In this document: positions 17,188 through 25,348 of the stretch, in pieces
Layout: each line of letters begins with the position of its first letter
Position numbering within the stretch: position 1 is the stretch's first letter
Assembly: GCA_036557885.1 (NCBI GenBank)
Contig: DATBGS010000122.1
Coordinates: forward strand, 65,093 to 129,092
Reading direction: 5' to 3'
Source: DATBGS01 sp036557885
GTDB taxonomy: Bacteria; Chloroflexota; Ktedonobacteria; Ktedonobacterales; DATBGS01
DNA length: 64,000 nt
Made by a program: the position numbers and the translations under genes
The notes under the pieces: generated by a model
What the model saw: the letters and a program-made list of their open reading frames with translations, nothing else
What the model was told of the DNA's origin: nothing
Database searches by the model: none

Positions 17188-18000
17188 ATGGACCCTGCAA
17201 TCTTTTTGCTTATTGGGGTGGTCTTGTTTGTCTTGATCATCTTTATCTGGTCGGGGCTGCGCGTCGTGCAGCAGTACGAGCGCGGCGTGATCTTTCGGCT
17301 GGGGCGGCTCCAGGGCGCGAAAGGCCCAGGATTGTTTTGGATCTGGCCGTTTATCAGCAAGATGCGCCGCGTAGACCTGCGTATCGTCACGCTGGAAGTG
17401 CCGCCGCAGGAGGTTATCACGCGCGACAACGTGACGATCAAGGTTACGGCAGTGGTGTACTTTCGGGTGCTTGACCCCAGCCAGGCGGTGGTTGAAGTGA
17501 TGGATTTTTTCCGCGCCACCGCGCAGATTGCCCAGACGACGCTGCGCAATGTGCTGGGCCAGTCGGAACTGGATGAAATCCTGGCCCAACGGGAGAAGAT
17601 TAATAACGAACTGCAAGCCATCATTGATGAGCAGACGGAGCACTGGGGCGTGAAGGTGACGGGGGTGCTGCTGAAAGATGTAGAGCTGCCAGCAACCATG
17701 CAGCGGGCAATGGCAAAGCAGGCCGAGGCCGAGCGCGAAAAGCGCGCCAAGATCATCCACGCGCAAGGCGAGGAGCAGGCGGCAAGCACGCTGGCGCAGG
17801 CCGCTTATGTGATCGCCAGCCAGCCAGCGGCGCTGCAACTGCGCTACCTGCAAACGCTGACGGAGATTGCTGCCGAGAAGAACTCAACGATTGTACTGAC
17901 GGATATTGCCGGGTTCCTGACGCATGTGGGCAATGGCGAGCACCCCTTGGAGGCGCTGCGCGGCCCATCCATTGAGCCGGTACCCAGGCACCGGGGTTAG
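17188..18000 (+). CDS. Slipin/stomatin-like SPFH (band 7) protein
   Basis: 270 residues. The ATG at 17188 is used because GAGAGGAG (17172-17179) precedes it; an upstream TTG at 17161 is less likely. One N-terminal membrane segment (FLLIGVVLFVLIIFIWSGL), then the SPFH domain typical of slipins: RVVQQYERGVIFRLGR, KGPGLFWIWPF, VPPQEVITRDNVTIKVTAVV. The oligomerising coiled coil is AMAKQAEAEREKRAKII. The nfeD-slipin pairing is a conserved two-gene unit in bacteria and archaea; the protein scaffolds membrane microdomains and is the protease substrate. Confidence 0.93.
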   Translation: MDPAIFLLIGVVLFVLIIFIWSGLRVVQQYERGVIFRLGRLQGAKGPGLFWIWPFISKMRRVDLRIVTLEVPPQEVITRDNVTIKVTAVVYFRVLDPSQAVVEVMDFFRATAQIAQTTLRNVLGQSELDEILAQREKINNELQAIIDEQTEHWGVKVTGVLLKDVELPATMQRAMAKQAEAEREKRAKIIHAQGEEQAASTLAQAAYVIASQPAALQLRYLQTLTEIAAEKNSTIVLTDIAGFLTHVGNGEHPLEALRGPSIEPVPRHRG

Positions 18001-18011
18001 CCAAAACTCGC

Positions 18012-18047
18012 CAGTAATTTTATGACTCATGGGTCATAAAATTACTG
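18012..18047 (+). terminator. 15-bp hairpin downstream of slipin gene
   Basis: Perfect inverted repeat: arms 18012-18026 and 18033-18047, 6-base loop. AT-rich, with an ATTTTAT arm. First of two back-to-back hairpins between convergent genes. Confidence 0.75.
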
Positions 18048-18051
18048 ACCA

Positions 18052-18102
18052 GTCAAAATATGACGCGCCGGTCAGAAAATGACCGGCGCGTCATATTTTG
18101 AC
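18052..18102. terminator. 23-bp bidirectional hairpin
   Basis: Perfect inverted repeat: arms 18052-18074 and 18080-18102, loop GAAAA. GC-rich core with AAAATA/TATTTT outer ends, so either strand gives a stem followed by T-rich sequence. It separates the nfeD-slipin operon from the convergent phosphoribosyltransferase gene. Confidence 0.85.
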
Positions 18103-18117
18103 TTTGCTCTCTACGCA

Positions 18118-18786
18118 TTACTCCGCGCTGTGGCTTTTATTCACGTATTGATTGGCCTGCACGTAGTCCATGCAGCGGCGGAAGGTGTCGTTGGTGATCA
18201 GCCCTTTGGTGACATAGTAATTGAGCATAACCTCCAGTTTGAGGATGCTCATCAGGTGGTAGCCGTGCTGGTGCAGCCGCTCGGCGGCGCCCTGGCCGCG
18301 ATCAATCAGCACGACGACATCCTGTACGAAGATTTCATGCTGGGCCAGGAAGTGGGCAATATCGAGGATGCTGCCGCCCCTGGTGATGAGGTCATCAATG
18401 ATGAGCGCCCGCGACCCCGGCTGAAAGCGCCCCTCGACGCCGCGCTTTCCGGCGCCTTCTGGCCGCAGGCGTGGATAAATGAGGGGGATGTTGGTTTCCA
18501 GGGAATAGGCGGCGCCCAGGAGCAGGCCGCCCACCGGCACGCCCGCCACGATCTCAAAGGGATGCACTTTGGGACGACGCATAGATTGCGCCAGGTTGAT
18601 TTCTTGCTGGATGAGCTTGCTGGCTACTCGCAGCGCTGCCGGGTTCCCAATGAGGAGCTTGGGATTGACGAACACCGGCGAACTGACCGTTGTCTCGCTG
18701 ACGTTAAAGTCCCCAAACTGTACCGCCCCTAAATCAAAGAGCGTTTGTGCCAGCCAGAGATTATCAAGCGTTGGTTCTTTTGTCAT
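18118..18786 (-). CDS. pyrE: Orotate phosphoribosyltransferase-like protein
   Basis: 222 residues from the ATG at 18786, which has GGAG nearby and lies ~115 bases after a mapped promoter; longer in-frame extensions are unlikely. PRPP-binding signature ALIIDDLITRGGS (127-139) and the hood-loop region GKRGVEGRF are visible; AGVPVGGLLLGAAYS matches the PyrE pattern. It would make OMP from orotate and PRPP in pyrimidine synthesis. No other pyr gene is adjacent, so a related PRTase role cannot be excluded. Confidence 0.82.
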   Translation of the reverse strand: MTKEPTLDNLWLAQTLFDLGAVQFGDFNVSETTVSSPVFVNPKLLIGNPAALRVASKLIQQEINLAQSMRRPKVHPFEIVAGVPVGGLLLGAAYSLETNIPLIYPRLRPEGAGKRGVEGRFQPGSRALIIDDLITRGGSILDIAHFLAQHEIFVQDVVVLIDRGQGAAERLHQHGYHLMSILKLEVMLNYYVTKGLITNDTFRRCMDYVQANQYVNKSHSAE

Positions 18787-18907
18787 GTTTCTCCGTCCGC
18801 GTTTTATCTTGCTCGACGCCAGGAGTTCAGAGCAGCACTGCTCATCAGAAGACACCAGGCGCTTCAGGCGGCATCTTCGCACCTGCATTGCATGGTATCG
18901 CGCGGCC

Positions 18908-18936
18908 ATTATAGCATAAGAGGATGGGGACGCCAA
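18908..18936 (-). promoter_or_regulatory. Promoter of pyrE-like gene
   Basis: On the minus strand: TTGGCG (18931-18936), 17-base spacer, TATAAT (18908-18913), with TGC directly upstream of the -10 (extended -10). Predicted 5' leader ~115 bases. Confidence 0.82.
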
Positions 18937-18948
18937 GAGATGTGTGGC

Positions 18949-20331
18949 TCAGGCGCCGGAGATGGTGAGGGATTCCAGGCGCAGTGCTTTCGGGCCAAGA
19001 TAGCTGCCGGTGAACTGGGTTTCGCGCGAGAAGCGTGCCTCAGCCAGCGCTTCAAAGAGGTTGCCGCTGAGCGAGCCACCCTTGATGGGGATGATCTGGC
19101 CGTGCTCGATGCGATAGCCGAGCTTGATTTCGGCTACGAAGTCGCCGGTCAGGTCGTCGGGGTTGAGCCAGGCAAAGGCGACGAGGTGATAGACTGGGCC
19201 GTCGCTGTGCAGCAAATCGTGCAAGGTGTGATTGCCAGGGGCTATTTCCAGGTTGGCAAAGCTGCCGGTGGGTGGGATATGCAGGTAGTCGGCGTAGCGC
19301 TGCTCGGCCCAGGGTGCTTTGAACATCCCGTCTTCGATGAGCAGGACGCGCTGGCCGGGGATTCCGTCGGCGTCAAAAGGCGCGCTTGCCAGGCCGTAGG
19401 GCAGCAGGGCGCTGCTGAAGAGGGTGAGCCTGTCGCCGGTGACGACCTGTTCGCCGTAGATGGAAGCGCCGGGGGTAAAGCGGCTGATGCCCTGGTAGGC
19501 GGCCTGGGCGGAGGTATGAAAGATGAGCGGGGAGAAGAGGTCAACCAGCGCTTCCCCGCTGATGACGACTGGCCCGGCGTGGGTGGGCGTCGGTTGGGTG
19601 CGCAGGGTATCGCGGGCGTAGCTGGCGGCGCGGCGCACGATGTCTTCAATGGGCAGGTCATCAAGACGGCGGCGTTCGGGCGCGGTGTGATATTCTGCGA
19701 CCTGGGTGCCAGCATGAGCGAGCAAGACGAGATCGCAGAAGAGGCTGGTTTCGCTGCGGCTGGCCTGGATGCCCCGGCTGTTGCGGAAGGCTATATCGTT
19801 GGACGTGGCGAAGAGTTCGGCGCTGCTGAGGGTGATGCCGGGTTCATGGGCAATGGCGGCCAGCAGGCGCTCGCGGACTTCGTTGACGGCCTGGGCGCGC
19901 GCTTTGTCTGAGCGGGCCAGGGCCGGGTCGCTGGTAGCGACGGTGGGGTAGCCATTGGCAGGTGGCGCGGGCAGGATATAGGATGGGTTATCAATCAGCC
20001 CGGCTATGAAAGCCATCTCTTCCAGGCTGTACGCCAACTGCGTCGGGTCGTTGATCTCTTCCTCCAGCAGCACGCGCTTCGTGCTGCCACGCGCCAGAGG
20101 CGTTTCTGGCTGCGCGTTGCGCGGCGGGTGGTCATTAAACACCTGAAGCTGAACGCTGGAGGTGGCGACGACGCGGCGCGTTTCTACCTGCACAGGTGGC
20201 AAGGCAGCGCGCTCGCCAAGCAGAAAAAGTTGGGTGCTGCGCTGGCTACGCTGCTCGGCTTGCCAATCAGGGAAGCCCTGATAGTGCTCCAGCACTGCGG
20301 CAAAGCGAGTTAGTTGGTCGCGCTGAGGCAT
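18949..20331 (-). CDS. TldE/PmbA family metalloprotease subunit
   Basis: 460 residues; start ATG 20331 overlaps the stop of tldD in TAATG, which settles the choice over an upstream in-frame start. TldE-type homologue of the non-catalytic subunit of the heterodimeric TldD/TldE protease: the sequence aligns with the family (SLFCDLVLLAHAG, GPVVISGEALVDLFSP, C-terminal VAEIKLGYRIEHGQ) and lacks the HExxxH zinc motif. Together with TldD it degrades unfolded or modified peptides; in E. coli the pair matures microcin B17. No RiPP precursor is visible nearby. Confidence 0.88.
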   Translation of the reverse strand: MPQRDQLTRFAAVLEHYQGFPDWQAEQRSQRSTQLFLLGERAALPPVQVETRRVVATSSVQLQVFNDHPPRNAQPETPLARGSTKRVLLEEEINDPTQLAYSLEEMAFIAGLIDNPSYILPAPPANGYPTVATSDPALARSDKARAQAVNEVRERLLAAIAHEPGITLSSAELFATSNDIAFRNSRGIQASRSETSLFCDLVLLAHAGTQVAEYHTAPERRRLDDLPIEDIVRRAASYARDTLRTQPTPTHAGPVVISGEALVDLFSPLIFHTSAQAAYQGISRFTPGASIYGEQVVTGDRLTLFSSALLPYGLASAPFDADGIPGQRVLLIEDGMFKAPWAEQRYADYLHIPPTGSFANLEIAPGNHTLHDLLHSDGPVYHLVAFAWLNPDDLTGDFVAEIKLGYRIEHGQIIPIKGGSLSGNLFEALAEARFSRETQFTGSYLGPKALRLESLTISGA

Positions 20332-21728
20332 TAGCCCAGCCTCGCTTTCAGGCGCAGATGCGGCCCGCCAGACGAGACGGGCAGCCACTCTTTCTGGCCT
20401 TTGCCACACCAGCCACCATCCAGCGCCAGATCGTTGCCGATGCCGCTGATGCTTTGCAACAGATCGGGGACGTAGCCGGTGATGCCGACGGGGGCAAAGA
20501 GCCGCCCGGTGGGTTTGCCATTGATGATCTCTTCGCCATAGTGCGCCGTGACCTGCACGCCCCAGCCGAGCGGGTCTTCCATGCCGCTGCTGGCCTGGCG
20601 CAGATAGATGCCATGCTCCAGGTCGGCAATTAACTCCTCTGGAGTGCTGGCGCCCGCGCCAAAAAAGGTGTTGGTCATGCGCGCGTAGCTTTTGCGGGTG
20701 TAGTCTTCGCGGCGCCCGTTGGAGGTGCGCAGGCGCCGCGTGAAGGTGGCCGACATGAGGTCGCTGAGCGGGGCGACAAACACGCCGTCCTGCAAGATGT
20801 GCGTGGGCGCGGCGAGCTGGCCTTCGTCATCAAAGAAGTAGCTGGCAAAGGCGCCGGGGATGGTCGGGTCGTCGTAAAGCTGGACATCGGGCGCGGCAAC
20901 GCGCTGGTTGAGATAGTCGGCGGCTCTGGCGCGGCCCTTGGGGAAGAGGTCCAGTTCGACGCCATGCCCAAAACTTTCATGGGCGATGGTGCCGGAGACG
21001 CTGGGGTCGGTGACAACATCATAGAGTCCAGGCTCGATCTTTTCGGCAGAGAGCAGGCGCAGGGCGGTTTCGCAGGCGTGGGCCAGTTCTTGTTCACTGA
21101 TTTCAGTAATTTCCAGCCCGCCGGTGCCGGTTTTGGAGAGCCAGCTATGCTGCATGATCGGCCCATCGGCCACGATGATGTCTAGAAAGAGCGAGGTGCG
21201 CGCAAGCTCTTGCCGCATGTGGCGGCTGGGGCTGATGAAGAGTTTGGTTTCTAGCTGGTCGCTGTAGGAGAGATTGACGTTGCGTACCCTGGGGTGGAAG
21301 TTGAGCGCTTGCTGCTGGACGGCGCGCACGCGCTCCAGCTTTTCCGGCAGGCTCAGGCTGGTGAGGGGTAGCTGGCAAGGCGTCTGGAATTGTTGCAGGG
21401 ATGGGCTATTGCTGGCAATCATCTCTGGATGGGCTGGCTGGTCTGGCGAAAGCGCGAGGCTATTAGCCCAGTCGCGGACGGCGCGCGCCAGATGCTCTGG
21501 GGCGAGGTCGCTGGTGGCGTATTCCTCGAAGTGTTCGCCGGTAAAGACGGTGAAGACGACGCCCTGGCTGGGGTCGGGCGTGTGCAGGCTTTGCTCGCGC
21601 CTGTCCAGCGTCATGTGGGTGCCGGTGCTGCTGGTCAAGAGCGCCGCTGCATAGGGAGCGTGGCGCTTGAGGTCAGCCACGAGTTCGGCCAGCAGAGTAT
21701 GCAGGGGCGTTTCCAGGGCAATGTTCAC
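20331..21728 (-). CDS. tldD: TldD family zinc metalloprotease
   Basis: 465 residues from GTG 21728. A TTG at 21776 extends the frame, but it would lie upstream of the transcription start predicted from TAGAAT at 21777-21782. The zinc-binding HExxxH motif is present as AHESFGHGVELD in the sequence TVSGTIAHESFGHG-like context (PSVSGTIAHESFGHG). The C-terminal half carries the conserved RMTNTFFGAG and MEDPLGWGVQVTA. Catalytic partner of the TldE-like protein encoded downstream with a one-base overlap. Cytoplasmic peptidase acting on unstructured peptides (family knowledge). Confidence 0.9.
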   Translation of the reverse strand: MNIALETPLHTLLAELVADLKRHAPYAAALLTSSTGTHMTLDRREQSLHTPDPSQGVVFTVFTGEHFEEYATSDLAPEHLARAVRDWANSLALSPDQPAHPEMIASNSPSLQQFQTPCQLPLTSLSLPEKLERVRAVQQQALNFHPRVRNVNLSYSDQLETKLFISPSRHMRQELARTSLFLDIIVADGPIMQHSWLSKTGTGGLEITEISEQELAHACETALRLLSAEKIEPGLYDVVTDPSVSGTIAHESFGHGVELDLFPKGRARAADYLNQRVAAPDVQLYDDPTIPGAFASYFFDDEGQLAAPTHILQDGVFVAPLSDLMSATFTRRLRTSNGRREDYTRKSYARMTNTFFGAGASTPEELIADLEHGIYLRQASSGMEDPLGWGVQVTAHYGEEIINGKPTGRLFAPVGITGYVPDLLQSISGIGNDLALDGGWCGKGQKEWLPVSSGGPHLRLKARLG

Positions 21729-21776
21729 AGGTCGTTCTCTTTTATCAGGATTGCCAGAGTTCGCTCTATTAGGCAA

Positions 21777-21807
21777 ATTCTAGCATACCTGGACAGGTGC
21801 TTCCCAA
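21777..21807 (-). promoter_or_regulatory. Probable tldD promoter
   Basis: TGC-TAGAAT on the minus strand (-10 at 21777-21782) with a weak TTGGGA at 21802-21807, spacer 19. Supports GTG 21728 as the tldD start. Confidence 0.55.
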
Positions 21808-21825
21808 ACGCCGCCCGGAAGCGCC

Positions 21826-21855
21826 TTGCAGAGCTACGCGCGTGTCTTGTAAAAT
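21826..21855 (+). promoter_or_regulatory. Promoter of ABC-F gene
   Basis: TTGCAG (21826-21831), 18-base spacer, TAAAAT (21850-21855). The ATG is at 21865, only 9 bases after the -10, so transcription would start about 2 bases before the initiation codon or at it: effectively a leaderless message. Confidence 0.7.
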
Positions 21856-21864
21856 AGAGGCATT

Positions 21865-23802
21865 ATGTCACTGCTTACGATTGATAACCTGAGTAAATCC
21901 TTTGGGGCGGACCTGATCTTCTCTGGCGTCAGCTTTCGCGTGGACGCCAGTGATCGTATTGGGCTGGTGGGCGCCAATGGCGCGGGCAAATCTACGCTGC
22001 TGGATATTATCGCCGGGCGTCAGGGGGCCGATGGCGGCACGCTTTCCAGCGCGCAGCGGGTGCAGGTGGGCTATCTGACCCAGACGGCGGGCTTTGTGCC
22101 GACGCGCACGCTGCGCGAGGAGATGATGCAGGTCTTTGCCGAGGTGCAGGCGTGGGAAGAGGAACTGCACGCGCTGGCGGCGCGCATGGCTTCGCCCGAT
22201 TCGTTTGAGAACGCTGAAGAATACGAGCGCCTGCTGGATCGCTATGCTGAGCTGCAAGAGCGCTTTGAGCACGCGGGCGGCTATACGCGCGAGGCGCGGG
22301 TGCAGCAGGTGCTGGATGGTTTAGGCTTTACCAGGGAGCAGCAAGAACTGCCCGCCACCAGCCTGAGCGGGGGCCAGCAGACGCGCGCCGCGCTGGGCAA
22401 GCTGCTCTTGCAGGAGCCAGACTTGCTGCTCTTGGATGAGCCGACCAATCACCTGGACCTGGACGCGCTGGAGTGGCTGGAGGAGTATCTGAGCACGTGG
22501 CGCGGGGCGATTATTACGGTGGCGCATGACCGCTACTTTCTGGATAAGACGGTGACGCGCGTGCTGGAATTGTCGTTTGGGCGCGTGGAGGAGTATCCAG
22601 GGAACTATACGCGCTATGTGCAGCTTCGCGCCGAGCGCATGGAGCGGCGGCGCAAAGAGTACGAGGCGCAGCAGGAATATATCGCCCGCACCGAGGAGTT
22701 TATTCGGCGCTATAAAGCGGGGCAGCGCAGCAAAGAGGCGCGGGGCCGCCAGACCATCTTGAACCGGCTGGAACGGGTGGAACGCCCCAGAGAGCATGGG
22801 GAAATCCATTTCCGGCTAAATAAGCAGATTGAGAGCGGACAGGTGGCGCTGACGGCGCAAAAGCTGGCGGTGGGTTATCCGGCCAGAAGCGCGGGCGGCG
22901 CTGCATCAAAGCTGCTGGCGGTGCCGGAGGTGGTGATCCAGCGCGGGGAGCATATTGGCATTCTGGGCGAGAATGGCAGTGGCAAGACGACGCTGCTGCG
23001 CACGCTGATTGGGCAGCTTGCGCCGCTGGAGGGCAAGGTGTCGCTGGGGCATAACGTGATCGTGGGCTATTACGCGCAGACGCATGATGATCTGAATGCC
23101 GATAACATTGTGCTGGATGAGATTCGCCAGACGACGCCCTTTAGCGAGGAGAGCGCGCGCACGTTCCTGGGGCGCTTTTTGTTTAGCGGGGATGATGTGT
23201 TTAAGCCGATCAGCGCGCTGAGCGGGGGCGAGCGCAGTCGGCTGGCGCTGGCAAAGCTGACGCTGTTGGGGGCAAACTTTCTGGTGCTGGATGAGCCGAC
23301 GAACCATCTGGACCTGCCGTCGCGTCAGGTGTTGGAGGCGATGCTGGACGAGTACGATGGCACGCTGCTGTTTGTCTCGCATGATCGCTATTTTGTGGAC
23401 GCGCTGGCGACGCGCGTCTGGATGGTGCAGGATGGCGGGCTGATTGACCATCCAGGGAATTATACGGACTATCGCACGCGCAAGGCGCAAGCAGCAGCAC
23501 GGGCGGCGGTCCAGGCGCAGCGGGCGGAGCAGCGGGAAAAGGCGGCCAGAGTCGCAAACTCATCGGCAAAGACGAGCGGCGCACCCCCCCAAACACGGGG
23601 GCAGGCGGCGACGCGCACGATGAACAAGATCGAGGCAGAGATTAGCCAGGCGGAGCAGCAGCTTGCGGCGCTGGAGGCGGAGCTTGCTGCGGCGAGCCTG
23701 GAAGAGGATGTGGAGCGGCTGACGACGCTGGGCAGCGACTATGAGCGCGAGAAGGCGCGGCTGGACGCGCTCTATGAAGAGTGGGCGGCAATGGGAGAGT
23801 AG
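21865..23802 (+). CDS. ABC-F family ATPase
   Basis: 645 residues, two ATPase domains in one chain and no membrane segments. Domain 1: Walker A GANGAGKST (36-44), signature LSGGQQTR, Walker B LLLLDEPTNHLDL. Interdomain linker with RRKEYEAQQEYIARTEEFI, the arm that reaches the ribosomal peptidyl centre in characterised members. Domain 2: GENGSGKTT, LSGGERSR, FLVLDEPTNHLDL. C-terminal helical hairpin (about 585-645, KIEAEISQAEQQLAALEAEL), as in Uup/YfmR. Translation factor or antibiotic-resistance-type ribosome protection are both possible; general translation factor is more likely. Confidence 0.93.
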   Translation: MSLLTIDNLSKSFGADLIFSGVSFRVDASDRIGLVGANGAGKSTLLDIIAGRQGADGGTLSSAQRVQVGYLTQTAGFVPTRTLREEMMQVFAEVQAWEEELHALAARMASPDSFENAEEYERLLDRYAELQERFEHAGGYTREARVQQVLDGLGFTREQQELPATSLSGGQQTRAALGKLLLQEPDLLLLDEPTNHLDLDALEWLEEYLSTWRGAIITVAHDRYFLDKTVTRVLELSFGRVEEYPGNYTRYVQLRAERMERRRKEYEAQQEYIARTEEFIRRYKAGQRSKEARGRQTILNRLERVERPREHGEIHFRLNKQIESGQVALTAQKLAVGYPARSAGGAASKLLAVPEVVIQRGEHIGILGENGSGKTTLLRTLIGQLAPLEGKVSLGHNVIVGYYAQTHDDLNADNIVLDEIRQTTPFSEESARTFLGRFLFSGDDVFKPISALSGGERSRLALAKLTLLGANFLVLDEPTNHLDLPSRQVLEAMLDEYDGTLLFVSHDRYFVDALATRVWMVQDGGLIDHPGNYTDYRTRKAQAAARAAVQAQRAEQREKAARVANSSAKTSGAPPQTRGQAATRTMNKIEAEISQAEQQLAALEAELAAASLEEDVERLTTLGSDYEREKARLDALYEEWAAMGE

Positions 23803-23805
23803 CGC

Positions 23806-24597
23806 ATGGCGATCACACCAGAGAAGATGCCGGTTGAGGTGTGGGGCGAGGGCGAGCCAGTGGTGCTGCTGCATGGCAGCGGGGCGCCGGAGCCAATGAG
23901 CCTGACGACCTGGGCAAAGCAGCTTCCGCTGGCCGAACGCTACCGGCTGATGATGCCGACGCGCCGGGGCTATGGTGAGCGTCCGGTGAGGATGCCGGAT
24001 GATGTGGAAGGGGATGTGGGCGATCTGCTGGGGCTGCTGGAGGAGCTTGGCGGGGCGCATCTGGTGGGCTTTTCGTATGGGGGCGTGGTGTCGCTGGTGG
24101 CGGCGCCGCGCCACCCGGAGTTGATCTGGTCGCTGGCGGTGATTGAGCCGCCCGCGCTGAAGGTGGCGCGTGGCTGGGCCGGGGCGGATGCGCAGGCGCG
24201 GCAGTTGAGCCAGTTTGAGCCGCCGCCAGAGGGGTTTACGCCGGAGGAGTTTAAGCGGCGCTTCATGCGACTGCTGGGCCAGCAGCCCCCAGAAGAGATG
24301 GTGCTTTCGCCCGTTGAGCGCAAGGCGGTGCTGGCGCATATGGCGGAGAAGCCGCCCTTTCTGGTGGATATTCCGCTGGATGATCTGGAGCAGACGACGT
24401 TTCCCAAGCTGGTGATTAGCGGGGATTGGAACCCGGCAATGGATGCGGTGGCCGATGTGCTGACGGAGCGGCTGCATGCCGAGCGCTTTGTGCTGAAGGG
24501 CTGGTGGCATAATGTGCAGCGCGGGGGTGAGCCGTTTAATCGGCGGCTGGAGGCGTTCTGGCAGGCGGCTGATGTCAGAAGAAAGGCAGGGGGATAA
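23806..24597 (+). CDS. Alpha/beta hydrolase
   Basis: 263 residues. Oxyanion segment VVLLHGSGAPEPM, nucleophile Ser in HLVGFSYGGVVSL (G-x-S-x-G), catalytic Asp probably in LVISGDWNPAMD, His in GWWHNVQRGGEPFN. Starts 4 bases after the ABC-F stop and ends 3 bases before coaE, so the three genes form one transcript. Substrate cannot be predicted. Confidence 0.85.
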   Translation: MAITPEKMPVEVWGEGEPVVLLHGSGAPEPMSLTTWAKQLPLAERYRLMMPTRRGYGERPVRMPDDVEGDVGDLLGLLEELGGAHLVGFSYGGVVSLVAAPRHPELIWSLAVIEPPALKVARGWAGADAQARQLSQFEPPPEGFTPEEFKRRFMRLLGQQPPEEMVLSPVERKAVLAHMAEKPPFLVDIPLDDLEQTTFPKLVISGDWNPAMDAVADVLTERLHAERFVLKGWWHNVQRGGEPFNRRLEAFWQAADVRRKAGG

Positions 24598-24600
24598 GCT

Positions 24601-25230
24601 ATGCCGCTACTCTTAGGGCTGACGGGCAACATTGCCAGCGGCAAGACGACGGTGGGCAAGATGCTGCTGGAGCTTGGCGCGGCACGCTATATTGACGCGG
24701 ATGAAGTGGTGCATCGGCTGTACGCGAAGGACCAGCCGATCTATACGGGTGTGGTGGCGGCGTTTGGCGAGGAGATTTTGACGCCTGAAGGCGAGATTGA
24801 CCGGCGCAAGCTGGGGGCGATTGTCTTTAACGATGCGGAGAAGCTGAAGCAGCTAGAGGGCATTGTGCATCCGGCGGTGGGGCTGGCGCTGGCCCAGGAG
24901 ATTCAGACGCTGCCAGATGAGGCGGTGGCAGTGATTGACGCGGTGAAGCTGCTGGAGGGTGGACTGGGCGCGCTGTGCCATAAGCGCTGGCTGGTGGTTT
25001 GCCAGGAGCGGCTGCAACTCAAGCGACTGATGGGGCGCGATGGCTTTACCGAGGAGGAGGCGCGCGCCCGGCTGCGGGCGCAGCCGCCAATTAAGCCAAA
25101 GCTGAAGCTGGTGGATGAGGTGATTGATAACAGCAGGACGCTGGGGCACTCGCGCGCGCAGGTGAAGGCGGCGTGGGCGCGGTTCAGGGAACCTGAAGCG
25201 CCAGAGGAAGAGATTCCTTTGCTCTTTTAG
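24601..25230 (+). CDS. coaE: Dephospho-CoA kinase
   Basis: 209 residues. ATP-dependent phosphorylation of the ribose 3'-hydroxyl of dephospho-CoA, last step of CoA synthesis. P-loop GLTGNIASGKTT (6-17), substrate motif YIDADEVVHRLY, LEGIVHPAVG, lid region RLMGRDGFTEEEARARL and C-terminal VIDNSRTLGHSRAQV. The P-loop is slightly different from the usual GGIGSGKS. Last gene of the ABC-F/hydrolase/coaE unit. Confidence 0.93.
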   Translation: MPLLLGLTGNIASGKTTVGKMLLELGAARYIDADEVVHRLYAKDQPIYTGVVAAFGEEILTPEGEIDRRKLGAIVFNDAEKLKQLEGIVHPAVGLALAQEIQTLPDEAVAVIDAVKLLEGGLGALCHKRWLVVCQERLQLKRLMGRDGFTEEEARARLRAQPPIKPKLKLVDEVIDNSRTLGHSRAQVKAAWARFREPEAPEEEIPLLF

Positions 25231-25348
25231 GAGTGTGCTGCTTTGCGTCTGATGGACGCCAGCTAGCGGGCTGGCGCGATGAACGCTGTATTCAGGCGTT
25301 CGCGCAGGGGCCACACCCCACGCCGCCCGTTCTCTCTTCAGAGGGGGA
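25231..25348. terminator. Convergent intergenic region with hairpins
   Basis: Between coaE and the P450 gene, which face each other. Contains GCGCCAGCCCGCTAGCTGGC on the minus strand (stem about 25259-25278) and GAACGC..GCGTTC (about 25280-25300). Candidate bidirectional termination region without clear T runs. Confidence 0.4.

Noticed and set aside
18745..19911. 388-codon plus-strand ORF
   Set aside because: Antisense to tldE and the pyrE-like promoter region; Gly/Ala/Val-rich complement artefact, while the minus strand carries recognisable families.
21729..21776. TTG start giving a longer TldD
   Set aside because: The TTG lies at or upstream of the predicted transcription start; the added residues do not resemble the family.
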